Assembly: GCA_900321265.1 (NCBI GenBank)
Contig: ONVJ01000170.1
Location: forward strand, 1 to 9,299
Source: an uncultured Eubacteriales bacterium
GTDB taxonomy: Bacteria > Bacillota > Clostridia > Oscillospirales > CAG-272
Reading direction: 5' to 3'
Length of the DNA stretch: 9,299 nt
The translations under genes were made by a program, and so were the position numbers. Numbering within the stretch: position 1 is the first letter of the stretch; every line of letters starts with the position of its first letter. The notes below the pieces were generated by a model. That model had not been told where the DNA came from, did no database searches, and saw only the letters and a program-made list of their open reading frames with translations. Shown in pieces: positions 1 through 6,942 of this stretch.

Positions 1-595
1 CAAAATAACATGAAGTGCCGTATACTCCGCAGGATTCGAATCCGGAGGAGGGGATCTCATAGAAGGGAAGCTTTCTCAGATTCATGAGAAGCCCGGATAC
101 CGCGAAGCTGCCCGACAGCGCCGCCGGCGCCTCGATCACGTCTGAGTAGTAGCTGTCGCCGCCCGAACCGATCGACGCGGCAAGCCCCGCTCTCATGGTT
201 TCTGAGGATTCACGGATGACGGTGATCGAAAATCCGTATTTTCCGGTCACCAGCTCGTTGCGCATGGCGTAATACTCTGTGAAAGGATCCTCCTCGTCTC
301 CGAAGAGCGAGTCGTCGGCGTCGGTGCTGACGGCGACGAGGACGTCCGCGGAGGAAAGATCGACCGAATAGAGCGCCTCGAGTCTGGCCTTCGCCTCATC
401 GGTCCGGGGTTCTCTCCGGCCCTCGAAAACGGCGGGGATCACCGGCTTCGGAGCGAGGGTGAGCTCGGGGAAGACCGGGTCGGTCGCGGCGGAGGCGGTG
501 CCTCTCGTTTCATAGTTTTCGAGTATTATATACCCGCATCCGCAAAGAAGCAGAGCCGCAGCCGCGAGCAGAGCGGCGAGTCTGTACAGTTTCAT
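1..595 (-). CDS. Solute-binding-protein-like lipoprotein, N-terminal part (runs off left edge)
   Basis: The first 198 residues are present and the gene continues past base 1, so it has no stop here. Residues 1-20 form a lipoprotein signal peptide: K2 and R5, a hydrophobic run, then L-C-G-C with Cys20 as likely lipidation site, which predicts anchoring on the outer face of the membrane. An Ala/Thr/Pro linker of about 35 residues follows. Residues 105-198 resemble the N-lobe of the two complete solute-binding proteins in this window: YSDVIEAP at 150-157 matches YDVIISY and YDMIAAY, GLLMNL at 168-173 is identical to a stretch in the 4964-6439 protein, and GVYGTSCYF at the edge matches their 'G..(L/F)(Y)F' strand. 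The ATG lies six bases after the stop of the upstream VanY-like gene, so the two are probably co-transcribed. It is shorter before the conserved core than its relatives. The ligand is unknown, and it may be a sensor or orphan binding protein instead of a transporter component. Confidence 0.72.
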   Translation of the reverse strand, partial: MKLYRLAALLAAAALLLCGCGYIILENYETRGTASAATDPVFPELTLAPKPVIPAVFEGRREPRTDEAKARLEALYSVDLSSADVLVAVSTDADDSLFGDEEDPFTEYYAMRNELVTGKYGFSITVIRESSETMRAGLAASIGSGGDSYYSDVIEAPAALSGSFAVSGLLMNLRKLPFYEIPSSGFESCGVYGTSCYF

Positions 596-601
596 TGCCG
601 G

Positions 602-2092
602 TTATTTCTCGATCGTCACGATGAACCCGCTGTAGTTGTTCCCCGAGACGGTATAGACCGCGGGGGAGGAGGGGACTGGGATCGAAGTCGTCGCGCCCGA
701 GGAGGCTCTGACAAAGTAGACCTCGTAGGACTTTCCGTTGTCGCCGGTGAAGGTCAGGTGGTTCCCGCTGTAGTCGCAGGAGGCCTCCAGGAAGGCAAGA
801 TATTCCTCAAGACAGAGGTTGTTCGTCTTCATATACCAGGCGTGCGGATAACCGACATACCTGTAGTGGAATCTGTCTATCGACAGCTTGGTTATCGAGT
901 CCTTTGAAGGAGGATATCTGTCTATAAATCCGTACTTGTGCGCGTTGGCGGTCAGCCAGGCGTAGGCGATCGCCGTCTTGGGATTCGACGCGTCGTCGAG
1001 CTGATATACGTGTCCGTTTTCGTAGATGTTGAGGTTGACCGCGATACCGGTGTTGTGCTCCGAGCGTCCGGGCGCCGCGGCGGTGCTGTATCTCGAGGCG
1101 AGATCTGCCTGAGTGGCCTCGCTCCGGTATCCGGCGTTGACGCCGACCTGCAGGCAGTTGATGCCGCTTTCCCTGTAGAAATCGTCCATCATCGCGTTGA
1201 GATGCTTCAGCGCGGTCGCGTCAAGGAGAGATACCCCCGTTCCTCCGACCATATACGAATATACCGTTTTGCCGTCGACGGTGAAGGGCGTACGGTTGTC
1301 GTAGATGTCGAGGATGTTGGCCTCGGACGACGGGAAGTGATAGATGTAGGAGGCTCCGACGAGGATGAGGTCGCCGGTAAAGACGTCCTCGGCCGATTTG
1401 AGTACCGTCGTCTCGCCGATCTGCGGGGCGGAGGTCGTTACCGGCAGAGTATGTGCCCCGGTGTCGGATGAGGGCTTTGAGGGAGTGTAGGGAATACCGT
1501 CCCTCGGCTTTACCGTGCCGAAGGCGGAATCGAGTATCGTGATCTCGTTTATCACCCAGGGGGAATCGGCTCCCGTCGAGATGTATACCATGACGTAGGA
1601 TGCCCTTGCCCCGTTCCCCAGAGCGCTGTGCTCGCCGGGGTCGTCGGGTGCGCCGTCAAAGCTCCCGAGAGTTGTAAAGGTATTCTTGTCGGAGGAGATT
1701 CGTATGTCCGCGGAGCGGATATAGCAGTCGTGATGATCCGAGATGACCGATATCTTTCCGATCTCTATCTCGGATTCAAGCTCTATGAGAAAATATGATC
1801 CGGGGAGCTGGTTCTGCTCTGATCTGTAGTAGGTCGAGGTCTTTCCGTCATACGCCATCTGCCTGGTATGCACTTCGACATCGGCGACGGTGTCAGATCC
1901 GCCCGACTCGGTCCCCGGATCCTTTCCTCGTCTCTCGATCATGTCCTTTATGATAAGGATAAGAGCGACGAAAAGGATCAGGATCAGGATCGCGAGCACC
2001 GCGAGAAGGGCAGTGCGGCGTCTGCGCTTTCTCTGCGAACGTATGCCGTATGACGAGCCCGAACCCGTGAATCTGCCGCTGCCGTAACTCAT
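602..2092 (-). CDS. Membrane-anchored discoidin-like plus VanY/M15-type D-Ala-D-Ala carboxypeptidase-like protein, altered active site
   Basis: A 496-residue protein. A Gly/Ser- and Arg-rich cytoplasmic tail precedes one transmembrane helix (about 27-48), so the rest should be outside the cell. Residues 73-187 look like an F5/8 type C (discoidin/CBM32-like) domain: YDGKTSTYY, then a strand pattern with SDHHDCYIRSADIRISSD. After a Thr/Ser/Pro linker, residues 235-437 are a VanY-type M15 peptidase domain with GYRS (321-324), SEHNTGIAVN (344-353), YGFIDRYP and HYRYVG (409-414). Family members trim D-Ala from peptidoglycan stem peptides with zinc held by His, Asp and His and a catalytic Glu. Here His346 and His409 remain, but the zinc-ligand Asp is Asn353 and the catalytic Glu is Asp406, so activity is doubtful. 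A small beta-rich tail ends the protein. The start at 2092 is preferred because AGGG lies 8 bases upstream. An ATG at 2113 (503 residues) has no such site. Confidence 0.88.
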   Translation of the reverse strand: MSYGSGRFTGSGSSYGIRSQRKRRRRTALLAVLAILILILFVALILIIKDMIERRGKDPGTESGGSDTVADVEVHTRQMAYDGKTSTYYRSEQNQLPGSYFLIELESEIEIGKISVISDHHDCYIRSADIRISSDKNTFTTLGSFDGAPDDPGEHSALGNGARASYVMVYISTGADSPWVINEITILDSAFGTVKPRDGIPYTPSKPSSDTGAHTLPVTTSAPQIGETTVLKSAEDVFTGDLILVGASYIYHFPSSEANILDIYDNRTPFTVDGKTVYSYMVGGTGVSLLDATALKHLNAMMDDFYRESGINCLQVGVNAGYRSEATQADLASRYSTAAAPGRSEHNTGIAVNLNIYENGHVYQLDDASNPKTAIAYAWLTANAHKYGFIDRYPPSKDSITKLSIDRFHYRYVGYPHAWYMKTNNLCLEEYLAFLEASCDYSGNHLTFTGDNGKSYEVYFVRASSGATTSIPVPSSPAVYTVSGNNYSGFIVTIEK

Positions 2093-2100
2093 TTCTGCCG

Positions 2101-2110
2101 CCCTGCCTTT
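2101..2110 (-). promoter_or_regulatory. Ribosome binding site deciding the start of the VanY-like gene
   Basis: On the minus strand this reads AAAGGCAGGG, with AGGG ending 8 bases before the ATG at 2092. The alternative ATG at 2113 is preceded by AGAACAA and the base of a stable hairpin, with no Shine-Dalgarno match. The downstream ATG is therefore the better start. Confidence 0.6.
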
Positions 2111-2120
2111 CATTTGTTCT

Positions 2121-2149
2121 CGGAGAGCCGCGCACTGCGCGGCTCTCCG
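2121..2149 (-). terminator. Perfect 13-bp inverted repeat between pnp and the VanY-like gene
   Basis: CGGAGAGCCGCGC (2121-2133) and GCGCGGCTCTCCG (2137-2149) are exactly complementary around a 3-base loop. It begins about 19 bases after the pnp stop codon. On the minus strand no T-run follows the stem (AGAACAAATG comes next), so it does not look like a complete intrinsic terminator. It could stabilise the 3' end of pnp mRNA, act as a processing site, or reduce read-through. On the plus strand a modest T-rich stretch (TCGTTTGATTT) follows, but no gene reads that way here. The hairpin itself is certain and its role is not. Confidence 0.5.
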
Positions 2150-2167
2150 GTCGTTTGATTTCGGAGA

Positions 2168-4309
2168 TTATTTCGCGTCCTTTATCGACCAGTCCATGCG
2201 GCCCATCTTGTCGAGGCCGATGTACTTGACTCTGACGGTGTCGCCGACCTTGACGCCGGCGTCCTCGACCTTGTTGATCCTTCTGTCACAGATCCGGGAG
2301 ATATGGACCATGCCCTCCTTGCCGGGGGCGTACTCGATGAAGCAGCCGATGTCCTCGTTCTGCTTTACCTTGCTGGGAAGTATCTTGACGACGGTCGCGG
2401 TGTAGACCGATCCGACCTCGGGCTCGAAGCAGATGGCGTCGATCGCGGCCTTGGCCTTTTCGGCCGAGTCGGCGTTGACGGCGGCGATGTAGATGGTGCC
2501 GTCGTCCTCGATGTCGATCTTGGCGCCAGATTCGGCGGTGATCTTCTGGATGACGCTTCCGCCTTTGCCGATGACCTCGCGGATCTTGTCGGGATCGATG
2601 TGGAGTATCGTCATCTTGGGAGCGTAGCGGGAGACCTCGGCCCTGGGAGCCGGGATCGCCTTGAGGATCACGTTGTCGATGATGTAGTCGCGGGCGACGT
2701 GGGTGGTCTCAAGCGCTCTCTTTATGATCTCGGGGGTGAGCCCGTCGATCTTGAGATCCATCTGGATGGCGGTAATGCCCTTGTGGGTCCCGGCGACCTT
2801 GAAGTCCATGTCGCCGTAGAAGTCCTCGACGCCCTGGATGTCGATCATGGTGTCCCAGCTGCCGTCCTCGGCAGTGATGAGGCCGCAGGAGATGCCGGCG
2901 ACCGGAGCCTTGATCGGCACGCCGGCGTCCATGAGGGCGAGGGTCGAGCCGCAGATCGAGGCCTGGGAGGTCGATCCGTTGGAGGAGAGGATCTCGGAGA
3001 CCAGTCTGATGGCGTAGGGGAACTCCTCCTCGGAGGGCAGCACCGGGATGAGGGCCCTCTCGGCGAGAGCGCCGTGCCCGATCTCACGCCTGCCGGGGCT
3101 GCGGAGCTGCTTGGCTTCTCCGGTGGAGTAGCCGGGCATATTGTAGTGGTGCATATATCTCTTGGAATCCTCGTTGTCGATGCCGTCGAGCTCCTGCGCG
3201 TCGGCGAGAGTGCCGAGAGTGGCGCAGGTGAGAGCCTGGGTCTGTCCTCTGGTGAAGAGACCGGTGCCGTGGACTCTGGGAAGAAGTCCGACCTCGGCGC
3301 CCAGAGGTCTCATCTCGTTCATGGCTCTGCCGTCGACGCGCTTCTTGTCCTCAAGTAGCCAGCGGCGGACGACCTTCTTCTGCATCTTGTACTCGAGCTC
3401 GCCCCACTGATCCATACATGTGGGGTATTTCTCGATGAAGTTCTCCTCGACAGCCTGCTTGATCGGAAGCATCCTGGCGTCGCGGACGTTTTTGTCGTCG
3501 GTGTCGAGCGCGAACATGAGGTCCTTCTCGCAGAAGGCGAAGATCTCGTCGAACATATCGTGGTCAAGCTCTCCGGAGGGGAACTCGAACTTCGGCTTGC
3601 CGATCTCGTCGACGATCGCGTTGACGAAAACGAGCAGGTCCTTTATCTCCCTGTGCGCGAGCATGATCGCGTTGTACATGTCGGTGTCGGATACCTCTTT
3701 TGCGCCGGCCTCGATCATGACTACCTTCTCGGAGGAGGCCGCGACGGTCAGGGCGAGGTCGGAGACCTTCTCCTGCTCCTCGGTCGGGTTGACGATGAAC
3801 CTGCCGTCGATCATGCCGATCTCGGCTCCGGCGATCGGTCCGTTCCAGGGGATGTCGGAGATCGAGAGGGCGACCGAGGCTCCGAGCATCGCGACGATCT
3901 CGGGGGCGCAGTCGGGGTCGTAGGACATGACGGTCAGGACGAGCGAGACGTCGTTGCGCAGATCCTTCGGGAAGAGGGGTCTGATCGGTCTGTCGATGAC
4001 GCGGGAGGAGAGGATGGCCTTTTCGGTGGGCTTGCCCTCTCTTCTGAAGTAGCCGCCCGGGATCTTGCCCGATGCGTACATCTTCTCGTCGAAATCGACC
4101 GAAAGGGGAAGGAAGTCGACGCCCTCGCGGGGCTCCTTCGAGGCGGTGGCGGTGCAGAGCACCGCGGTGTCGCCGTATCTGACGAGGCAGGCGCCGTTGG
4201 CGAGGCCCGCCATCTTTCCGGTCTCGATCGAGAGAGGACGGCCGGCGAATGTGTAGTTGAATACGCGATAGTTGTCAAAAACCATCGGCTTGGATTTTAC
4301 TTCGTACAT
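2168..4309 (-). CDS. pnp: Polyribonucleotide nucleotidyltransferase (PNPase)
   Basis: A complete 713-residue PNPase, the usual length. It degrades RNA 3' to 5' by phosphorolysis in the cytoplasm as a ring-shaped trimer, and takes part in mRNA turnover. Domains in order: first RNase PH domain (about 15-145, with GYFRREGKPTEKAILSSR at 86-103), helical linker (about 240-320), second RNase PH domain (about 324-555), KH domain (about 564-627, GKGG loop at 581-584) and S1 domain (about 632-710, GKEGMVHIS at 663-671). The catalytic set known from E. coli (Asp486, Asp492, Lys494) is matched by Asp496, Asp502 and Lys504 in EDFYGDMDFK. The protein stops just after S1 with no extended tail. The ATG at 4309 has a strong GGAGG (4316-4320) 6 bases upstream. 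It follows rpsO, the classic arrangement, across a structured 197-base spacer that probably serves as a control region. Confidence 0.98.
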   Translation of the reverse strand: MYEVKSKPMVFDNYRVFNYTFAGRPLSIETGKMAGLANGACLVRYGDTAVLCTATASKEPREGVDFLPLSVDFDEKMYASGKIPGGYFRREGKPTEKAILSSRVIDRPIRPLFPKDLRNDVSLVLTVMSYDPDCAPEIVAMLGASVALSISDIPWNGPIAGAEIGMIDGRFIVNPTEEQEKVSDLALTVAASSEKVVMIEAGAKEVSDTDMYNAIMLAHREIKDLLVFVNAIVDEIGKPKFEFPSGELDHDMFDEIFAFCEKDLMFALDTDDKNVRDARMLPIKQAVEENFIEKYPTCMDQWGELEYKMQKKVVRRWLLEDKKRVDGRAMNEMRPLGAEVGLLPRVHGTGLFTRGQTQALTCATLGTLADAQELDGIDNEDSKRYMHHYNMPGYSTGEAKQLRSPGRREIGHGALAERALIPVLPSEEEFPYAIRLVSEILSSNGSTSQASICGSTLALMDAGVPIKAPVAGISCGLITAEDGSWDTMIDIQGVEDFYGDMDFKVAGTHKGITAIQMDLKIDGLTPEIIKRALETTHVARDYIIDNVILKAIPAPRAEVSRYAPKMTILHIDPDKIREVIGKGGSVIQKITAESGAKIDIEDDGTIYIAAVNADSAEKAKAAIDAICFEPEVGSVYTATVVKILPSKVKQNEDIGCFIEYAPGKEGMVHISRICDRRINKVEDAGVKVGDTVRVKYIGLDKMGRMDWSIKDAK

Positions 4310-4339
4310 GAAGTACCTCCGAATAAAATGAATATATTT

Positions 4340-4414
4340 CCCGGAGGTTTAGCACTTAACGGCAGGTCCGGATATGAGGACCCCGGGCGCACCGTTAAAT
4401 GCTGACCCTCCGCG
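4340..4414 (-). promoter_or_regulatory. Large branched stem-loop in the pnp leader
   Basis: Bases 4342-4362 pair with 4392-4412 (about 19 of 21 positions on the plus strand, with mismatches at 4348/4406 and 4355/4399, the latter a G-U pair in the minus-strand RNA). The apical loop holds a second hairpin, GGTCC (4365-4369) with GGACC (4378-4382). The structure ends about 20 bases before the pnp ribosome binding site. In E. coli a comparable double-stranded leader between rpsO and pnp is cut by RNase III, and PNPase then destabilises its own mRNA. An equivalent role here is inference from position and shape. Confidence 0.55.
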
Positions 4415-4418
4415 GGAT

Positions 4419-4476
4419 GTAAAAGAAATATAAACCAAAGACAGGGCGGGTCAGGTATCGACCTTTCCCGCCCGTC
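4419..4476 (-). terminator. Probable leaky rho-independent terminator after rpsO
   Basis: On the minus strand GGGCGGG (4473-4467) pairs with CCCGCCC (4450-4444). The stem is extended by a GAC/GTC pair past a one-base bulge, and AGGT/ACCT pair inside it. A T-rich but interrupted stretch follows (4439-4419, including TTTGGTTTATATTTC). This fits an intrinsic terminator of limited strength between rpsO and pnp, which would give more rpsO than pnp transcript. A smaller 4-bp hairpin (CCCG/CGGG, 4487-4499) precedes it. Confidence 0.6.
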
Positions 4477-4506
4477 TTCGAAAGCACCCGACCGACGGGA
4501 CAGAAA

Positions 4507-4770
4507 TTACTTTCTGATCTCGAGTCTCGCGATGATCGAGCGGTAGCGCCCGATATCGGTGTTCATCAGGTACTTCAGCAGATTTCTTCTGCGTCCGACC
4601 ATCTTGAGCAGTCCGCGGCGGCTGTGATTGTCGTTCGGGTTCTGCTTCAGATGCTCGTTGAGAGAATTGATCCTCTTCGTAAGGATCGCGATCTGGACCT
4701 CGGGCGAACCGGTGTCACCTTCGCAGGTGGCGTATTCGGCAATGATCGCCTGCTTTTCTTCCTTTGTCAT
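4507..4770 (-). CDS. rpsO: 30S ribosomal protein S15
   Basis: An 87-residue S15, close to the family's usual 88-89. It binds the central domain of 16S rRNA early in assembly of the small subunit. Diagnostic stretches are GDTGSPEVQIA (18-28), the conserved NDNHSRRGLLKMVGRRRNLL segment (46-65) and the C-terminal Arg-rich helix ending LEIRK. The ATG at 4770 is preceded on the minus strand by GAGGTG, 8 bases away. A strong promoter lies about 110 bases upstream, leaving a leader of roughly 105 bases. In several bacteria S15 represses its own synthesis through a leader structure. I could not identify a specific conserved fold in this leader. The gene is followed by a hairpin and then pnp. Confidence 0.98.
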   Translation of the reverse strand: MTKEEKQAIIAEYATCEGDTGSPEVQIAILTKRINSLNEHLKQNPNDNHSRRGLLKMVGRRRNLLKYLMNTDIGRYRSIIARLEIRK

Positions 4771-4881
4771 GCTTCTTTCACCTCATGAAGGATTATTTTA
4801 GTCGTTACCGAAGCATCCGGCGGGTGAAACGTCCTGAAAAAGACCTTGTACCCGGAAACCGCGGAAACGCCATACACAATT

Positions 4882-4929
4882 ATTATATCACAGAACGGCA
4901 CAAATGTAAAGATAAATTATTAAATAATT
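4882..4929 (-). promoter_or_regulatory. Strong sigma-A promoter of rpsO(-pnp) with AT-rich upstream element
   Basis: On the minus strand there is TTTACA (4910-4905), a 17-base spacer and a perfect TATAAT (4887-4882), with TGTGA just before the -10 box. Immediately upstream of the -35 box is an AT-only run with the near-palindrome AATTATT-A-AATAATT (4915-4929), which resembles an UP element. The predicted transcript start is near 4875. High expected strength suits a ribosomal protein gene. Confidence 0.85.
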
Positions 4930-4963
4930 ATATTTTGCCTGCTGTTTCGCGGCAGTGATCCGC

Positions 4964-6439
4964 TCAGCCGGCGTAGGGGTTCTCAAGCGAGGCGACGATC
5001 GCGGCAAGCTCCCTGTCGAAGACCTTTGAGTAGCCGGAATAGAGTTTCAGCCAGTCGTTCCGGTTGTCCTGGATTTTCTGCCTGAAGAGCAGGAAGGGGT
5101 TGTTTGAGAAGCTGTTCCCGAACATATAGCCGAAGTCGAAGATGACTCCCTCGCGGATGATGTCGTATACCTGCGCGGCCTTGTCGTCGCTCGAATAGCG
5201 GTATTTGAGCATCGTTTCGAAGTAGACCGGGGAGATCGAGCTGTAGGCCTCCGAACCGAAGAGTTCGATGATGTCGGTGCCCATGTCGTATGTGAGCGAG
5301 CCGACCGGGATGCACCATGCCTCGTGGGTGTTCGAGATGTAGGTGCGGTAGCGGGTCTGGTCGGAGTTGAACTTCGGGACCGGAAGGACGCCGAAGTCAA
5401 AGGTGAGCTTCTGGTCGACGATGGCGATGGGCGTTACGTAGAAGTATGCCTGATTCGCCTTGAACATCGAGTACATCGAGGAGTCGACCGCTAAGACGTT
5501 CTCGTTCTCGTACAGCAGGCGGTTGATCGCCTCGAGGACGGTCTGGTTCTTCTCGTCCGCGAGCGACATTGCCATCGTGCCGTCCCCCTGCTTCGTGACG
5601 ATCTGCAGTCCGAAGCCGTAGAAGAGAGCGTCGTATCTCGCCTTGTCGACTACGGCGAGACCGAAGATGTCGCCGTAATCGGGTTTGTTCGAGCCGTTCA
5701 TCTCTTTGTAGGTGCCCTCGAGATAGCCGTAGAGCGCCTCGAGAGTCCAGCTGCCGTCAAGGACCTTGGAGTAGAGCTCGCTGTCGGAATAACCGTGCTC
5801 GGAGGTGAGCGTCTTGTCAAACATGATCGAAGCCATGTTCCTGACCGAGCCGTAGTCGGCGTTGTTGATCGCGTAAAAGAGATTGCTTCCTACCGATACC
5901 GTGTCCACGAAGTCTGACGCGTACCATGGATTTGAGAAATCAAGGCGGGGAGCGTCGTAAAGATTCATGAGAAGGCCCTTGGTGGCCATAACCGGAGGAT
6001 TGAGGTTGTAGGAGATGATCACGTCATAGAGGCCGCCTCCGTCCTTTACGGAATTCTCGACCTTGGTGATGAAGGCCTCGCGGTTGTTCCAGTTTCCGTT
6101 CTCCATTATGAATTCCAGCTTGACGTTCAGCATGTCCTGGATGTTGATCAGCCGGTAATAGAGGGCGTCCTTGAGCATATCGCCGGTCTCGCCTACGTCG
6201 GGATCGACGTAAAACTGCTTTGCCTGCTCGGATACCGCGAGGACGGTCGCGGTGGCCCCGCCGTAATTGATGCCCGCGAAGGGATCGGCGGTGGTGGCCT
6301 CGGCGGTGTCGCCGGGCGTCTGTACCGCGGCGACGGTGGTGTCGTCGGTCTGTCCCGCCGGCTTGTTTCCGCAGGAAACTGCGGTCAGGGCCAGGGCGAA
6401 GACGAATACGAGGCAGATTATAGATCTGAAGGTTTTCAC
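4964..6439 (-). CDS. Extracellular solute-binding lipoprotein (ABC-type sugar-binding-like)
   Basis: A 491-residue lipoprotein starting at GTG 6439. AGGAAGGAG lies 7 bases upstream, and this start places the signal peptide right at the N-terminus. An in-frame ATG at 6484 overlaps the promoter and is rejected. Residues 1-23 are a lipoprotein signal (K2, R5, hydrophobic core, A-V-S-Cys23). A Thr/Asp/Ala linker follows to about residue 52. The rest looks like a two-lobed type 2 periplasmic-binding fold: YDVIISY at 138-144, DFGVLPVPK at 348-356 (typical of sugar-binding proteins) and FETMLKYRY at 407-415. These motifs recur in the 7044-8573 protein, so the two are paralogues. No permease or ATPase gene is adjacent, so a partner must lie elsewhere or it works as an orphan binding protein. 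The downstream end shows only a 4-bp hairpin (4949-4963) and AT-rich sequence, so some read-through into rpsO is possible. The ligand is unknown; an oligosaccharide is a guess. Confidence 0.82.
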   Translation of the reverse strand: MKTFRSIICLVFVFALALTAVSCGNKPAGQTDDTTVAAVQTPGDTAEATTADPFAGINYGGATATVLAVSEQAKQFYVDPDVGETGDMLKDALYYRLINIQDMLNVKLEFIMENGNWNNREAFITKVENSVKDGGGLYDVIISYNLNPPVMATKGLLMNLYDAPRLDFSNPWYASDFVDTVSVGSNLFYAINNADYGSVRNMASIMFDKTLTSEHGYSDSELYSKVLDGSWTLEALYGYLEGTYKEMNGSNKPDYGDIFGLAVVDKARYDALFYGFGLQIVTKQGDGTMAMSLADEKNQTVLEAINRLLYENENVLAVDSSMYSMFKANQAYFYVTPIAIVDQKLTFDFGVLPVPKFNSDQTRYRTYISNTHEAWCIPVGSLTYDMGTDIIELFGSEAYSSISPVYFETMLKYRYSSDDKAAQVYDIIREGVIFDFGYMFGNSFSNNPFLLFRQKIQDNRNDWLKLYSGYSKVFDRELAAIVASLENPYAG

Positions 6440-6446
6440 TTTCAGG

Positions 6447-6455
6447 CTCCTTCCT
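6447..6455 (-). promoter_or_regulatory. Ribosome binding site that selects a GTG start
   Basis: The minus strand reads AGGAAGGAG, then 7 bases (CCTGAAA), then GTG at 6439. This is a strong match, while the upstream ATG at 6484 has no comparable site and lies before the predicted transcript start near 6469. Confidence 0.8.
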
Positions 6456-6475
6456 GTAAATTTATGCTTGATATC

Positions 6476-6504
6476 ATTATACATTTTCTTTTTAGCAAAG
6501 TCAA
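6476..6504 (-). promoter_or_regulatory. Sigma-A promoter of the 4964-6439 solute-binding protein gene
   Basis: Minus strand: TTGACT (6504-6499), a 17-base A-rich spacer, and a perfect TATAAT (6481-6476). The predicted transcript start is near 6469, giving a leader of about 30 bases that includes the ribosome binding site. Confidence 0.85.
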
Positions 6505-6942
6505 TAGAATTTATAATATCTTATATCTGCACAGTATGCTTCCCCTGCCCGCGCGGTTTACGAATTCAAAGACAAAAATCCGACTTTTTTCGTATTCCTG
6601 TTTTCTGCGGTTTTTCCCGGCAGACAGGGCATTCCGGCTTCCGCGGTTCCGGAAGACGGGGAGGAGGCATTATAAACTCGATAAGCGTTTTTTGGATGGA
6701 AAGGCGTTTGATCGCCGAGGGATCATCGGAGCAGATGCCTGTCTGGCAGAAATGATCCTGTGCCTGAGCTGCGACAAGCACAATTCTGCCGGGAGGCGTT
6801 GAAAAAGCCGGAAGTTGATTTTTCACCGGTTTCAGACATTTGTTTGAAAAACAGACACCCGTTTTATTTGTAGGATTTTCACAAATCGAAGCCGGAAAAC
6901 TAAGCGATTATAACATTTTTTTGCCCTCGGGGAAAAGACCGA
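6505..6942. other. Intergenic spacer between divergent solute-binding protein genes
   Basis: No credible gene was found. Short open frames on both strands have no ribosome binding site, no recognisable domain and an odd composition (runs of Arg, Phe and Cys). The middle (about 6610-6800) is more GC-rich than its flanks. It holds a local hairpin CTTCCG/CGGAAG (6638-6655) and a long-range inverted repeat, CAGACAGG-g-CAT (6621-6632) against ATGCCTGTCTG (6735-6745). Another 6-bp hairpin, ATTTGT/ACAAAT, lies at 6866-6886. It may contain an unrecognised RNA or a decayed gene, but nothing identifies either. Confidence 0.5.

Noticed and set aside
2303..3358. 351-codon plus-strand open frame inside pnp
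   Set aside because: Antisense to well-conserved PNPase, with Gly/Asp/Val-rich low-complexity translation typical of shadows of GC-biased genes.
3560..4405. 281-codon plus-strand open frame over the pnp 5' end and spacer
   Set aside because: Antisense shadow of pnp with a similar low-complexity composition. Its end falls in the structured spacer, and there is no supporting start signal.
4949..4963. Terminator of the 4964-6439 gene
   Set aside because: Only a 4-bp stem (GCGG/CCGC) with no adjacent T-run. The AT-rich sequence beyond it is better explained as the upstream element of the rpsO promoter.
6440..6484. Upstream ATG at 6484 as start of the 4964-6439 gene
   Set aside because: It lies upstream of the predicted transcript start and would put 15 extra residues before the signal peptide. 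The GTG at 6439 has a strong ribosome binding site.
6464..6826. Short open frames on both strands in the divergent spacer (112 and 86 codons)
   Set aside because: No ribosome binding site, no recognisable motif, and the plus-strand frame overlaps the promoter of the neighbouring gene.
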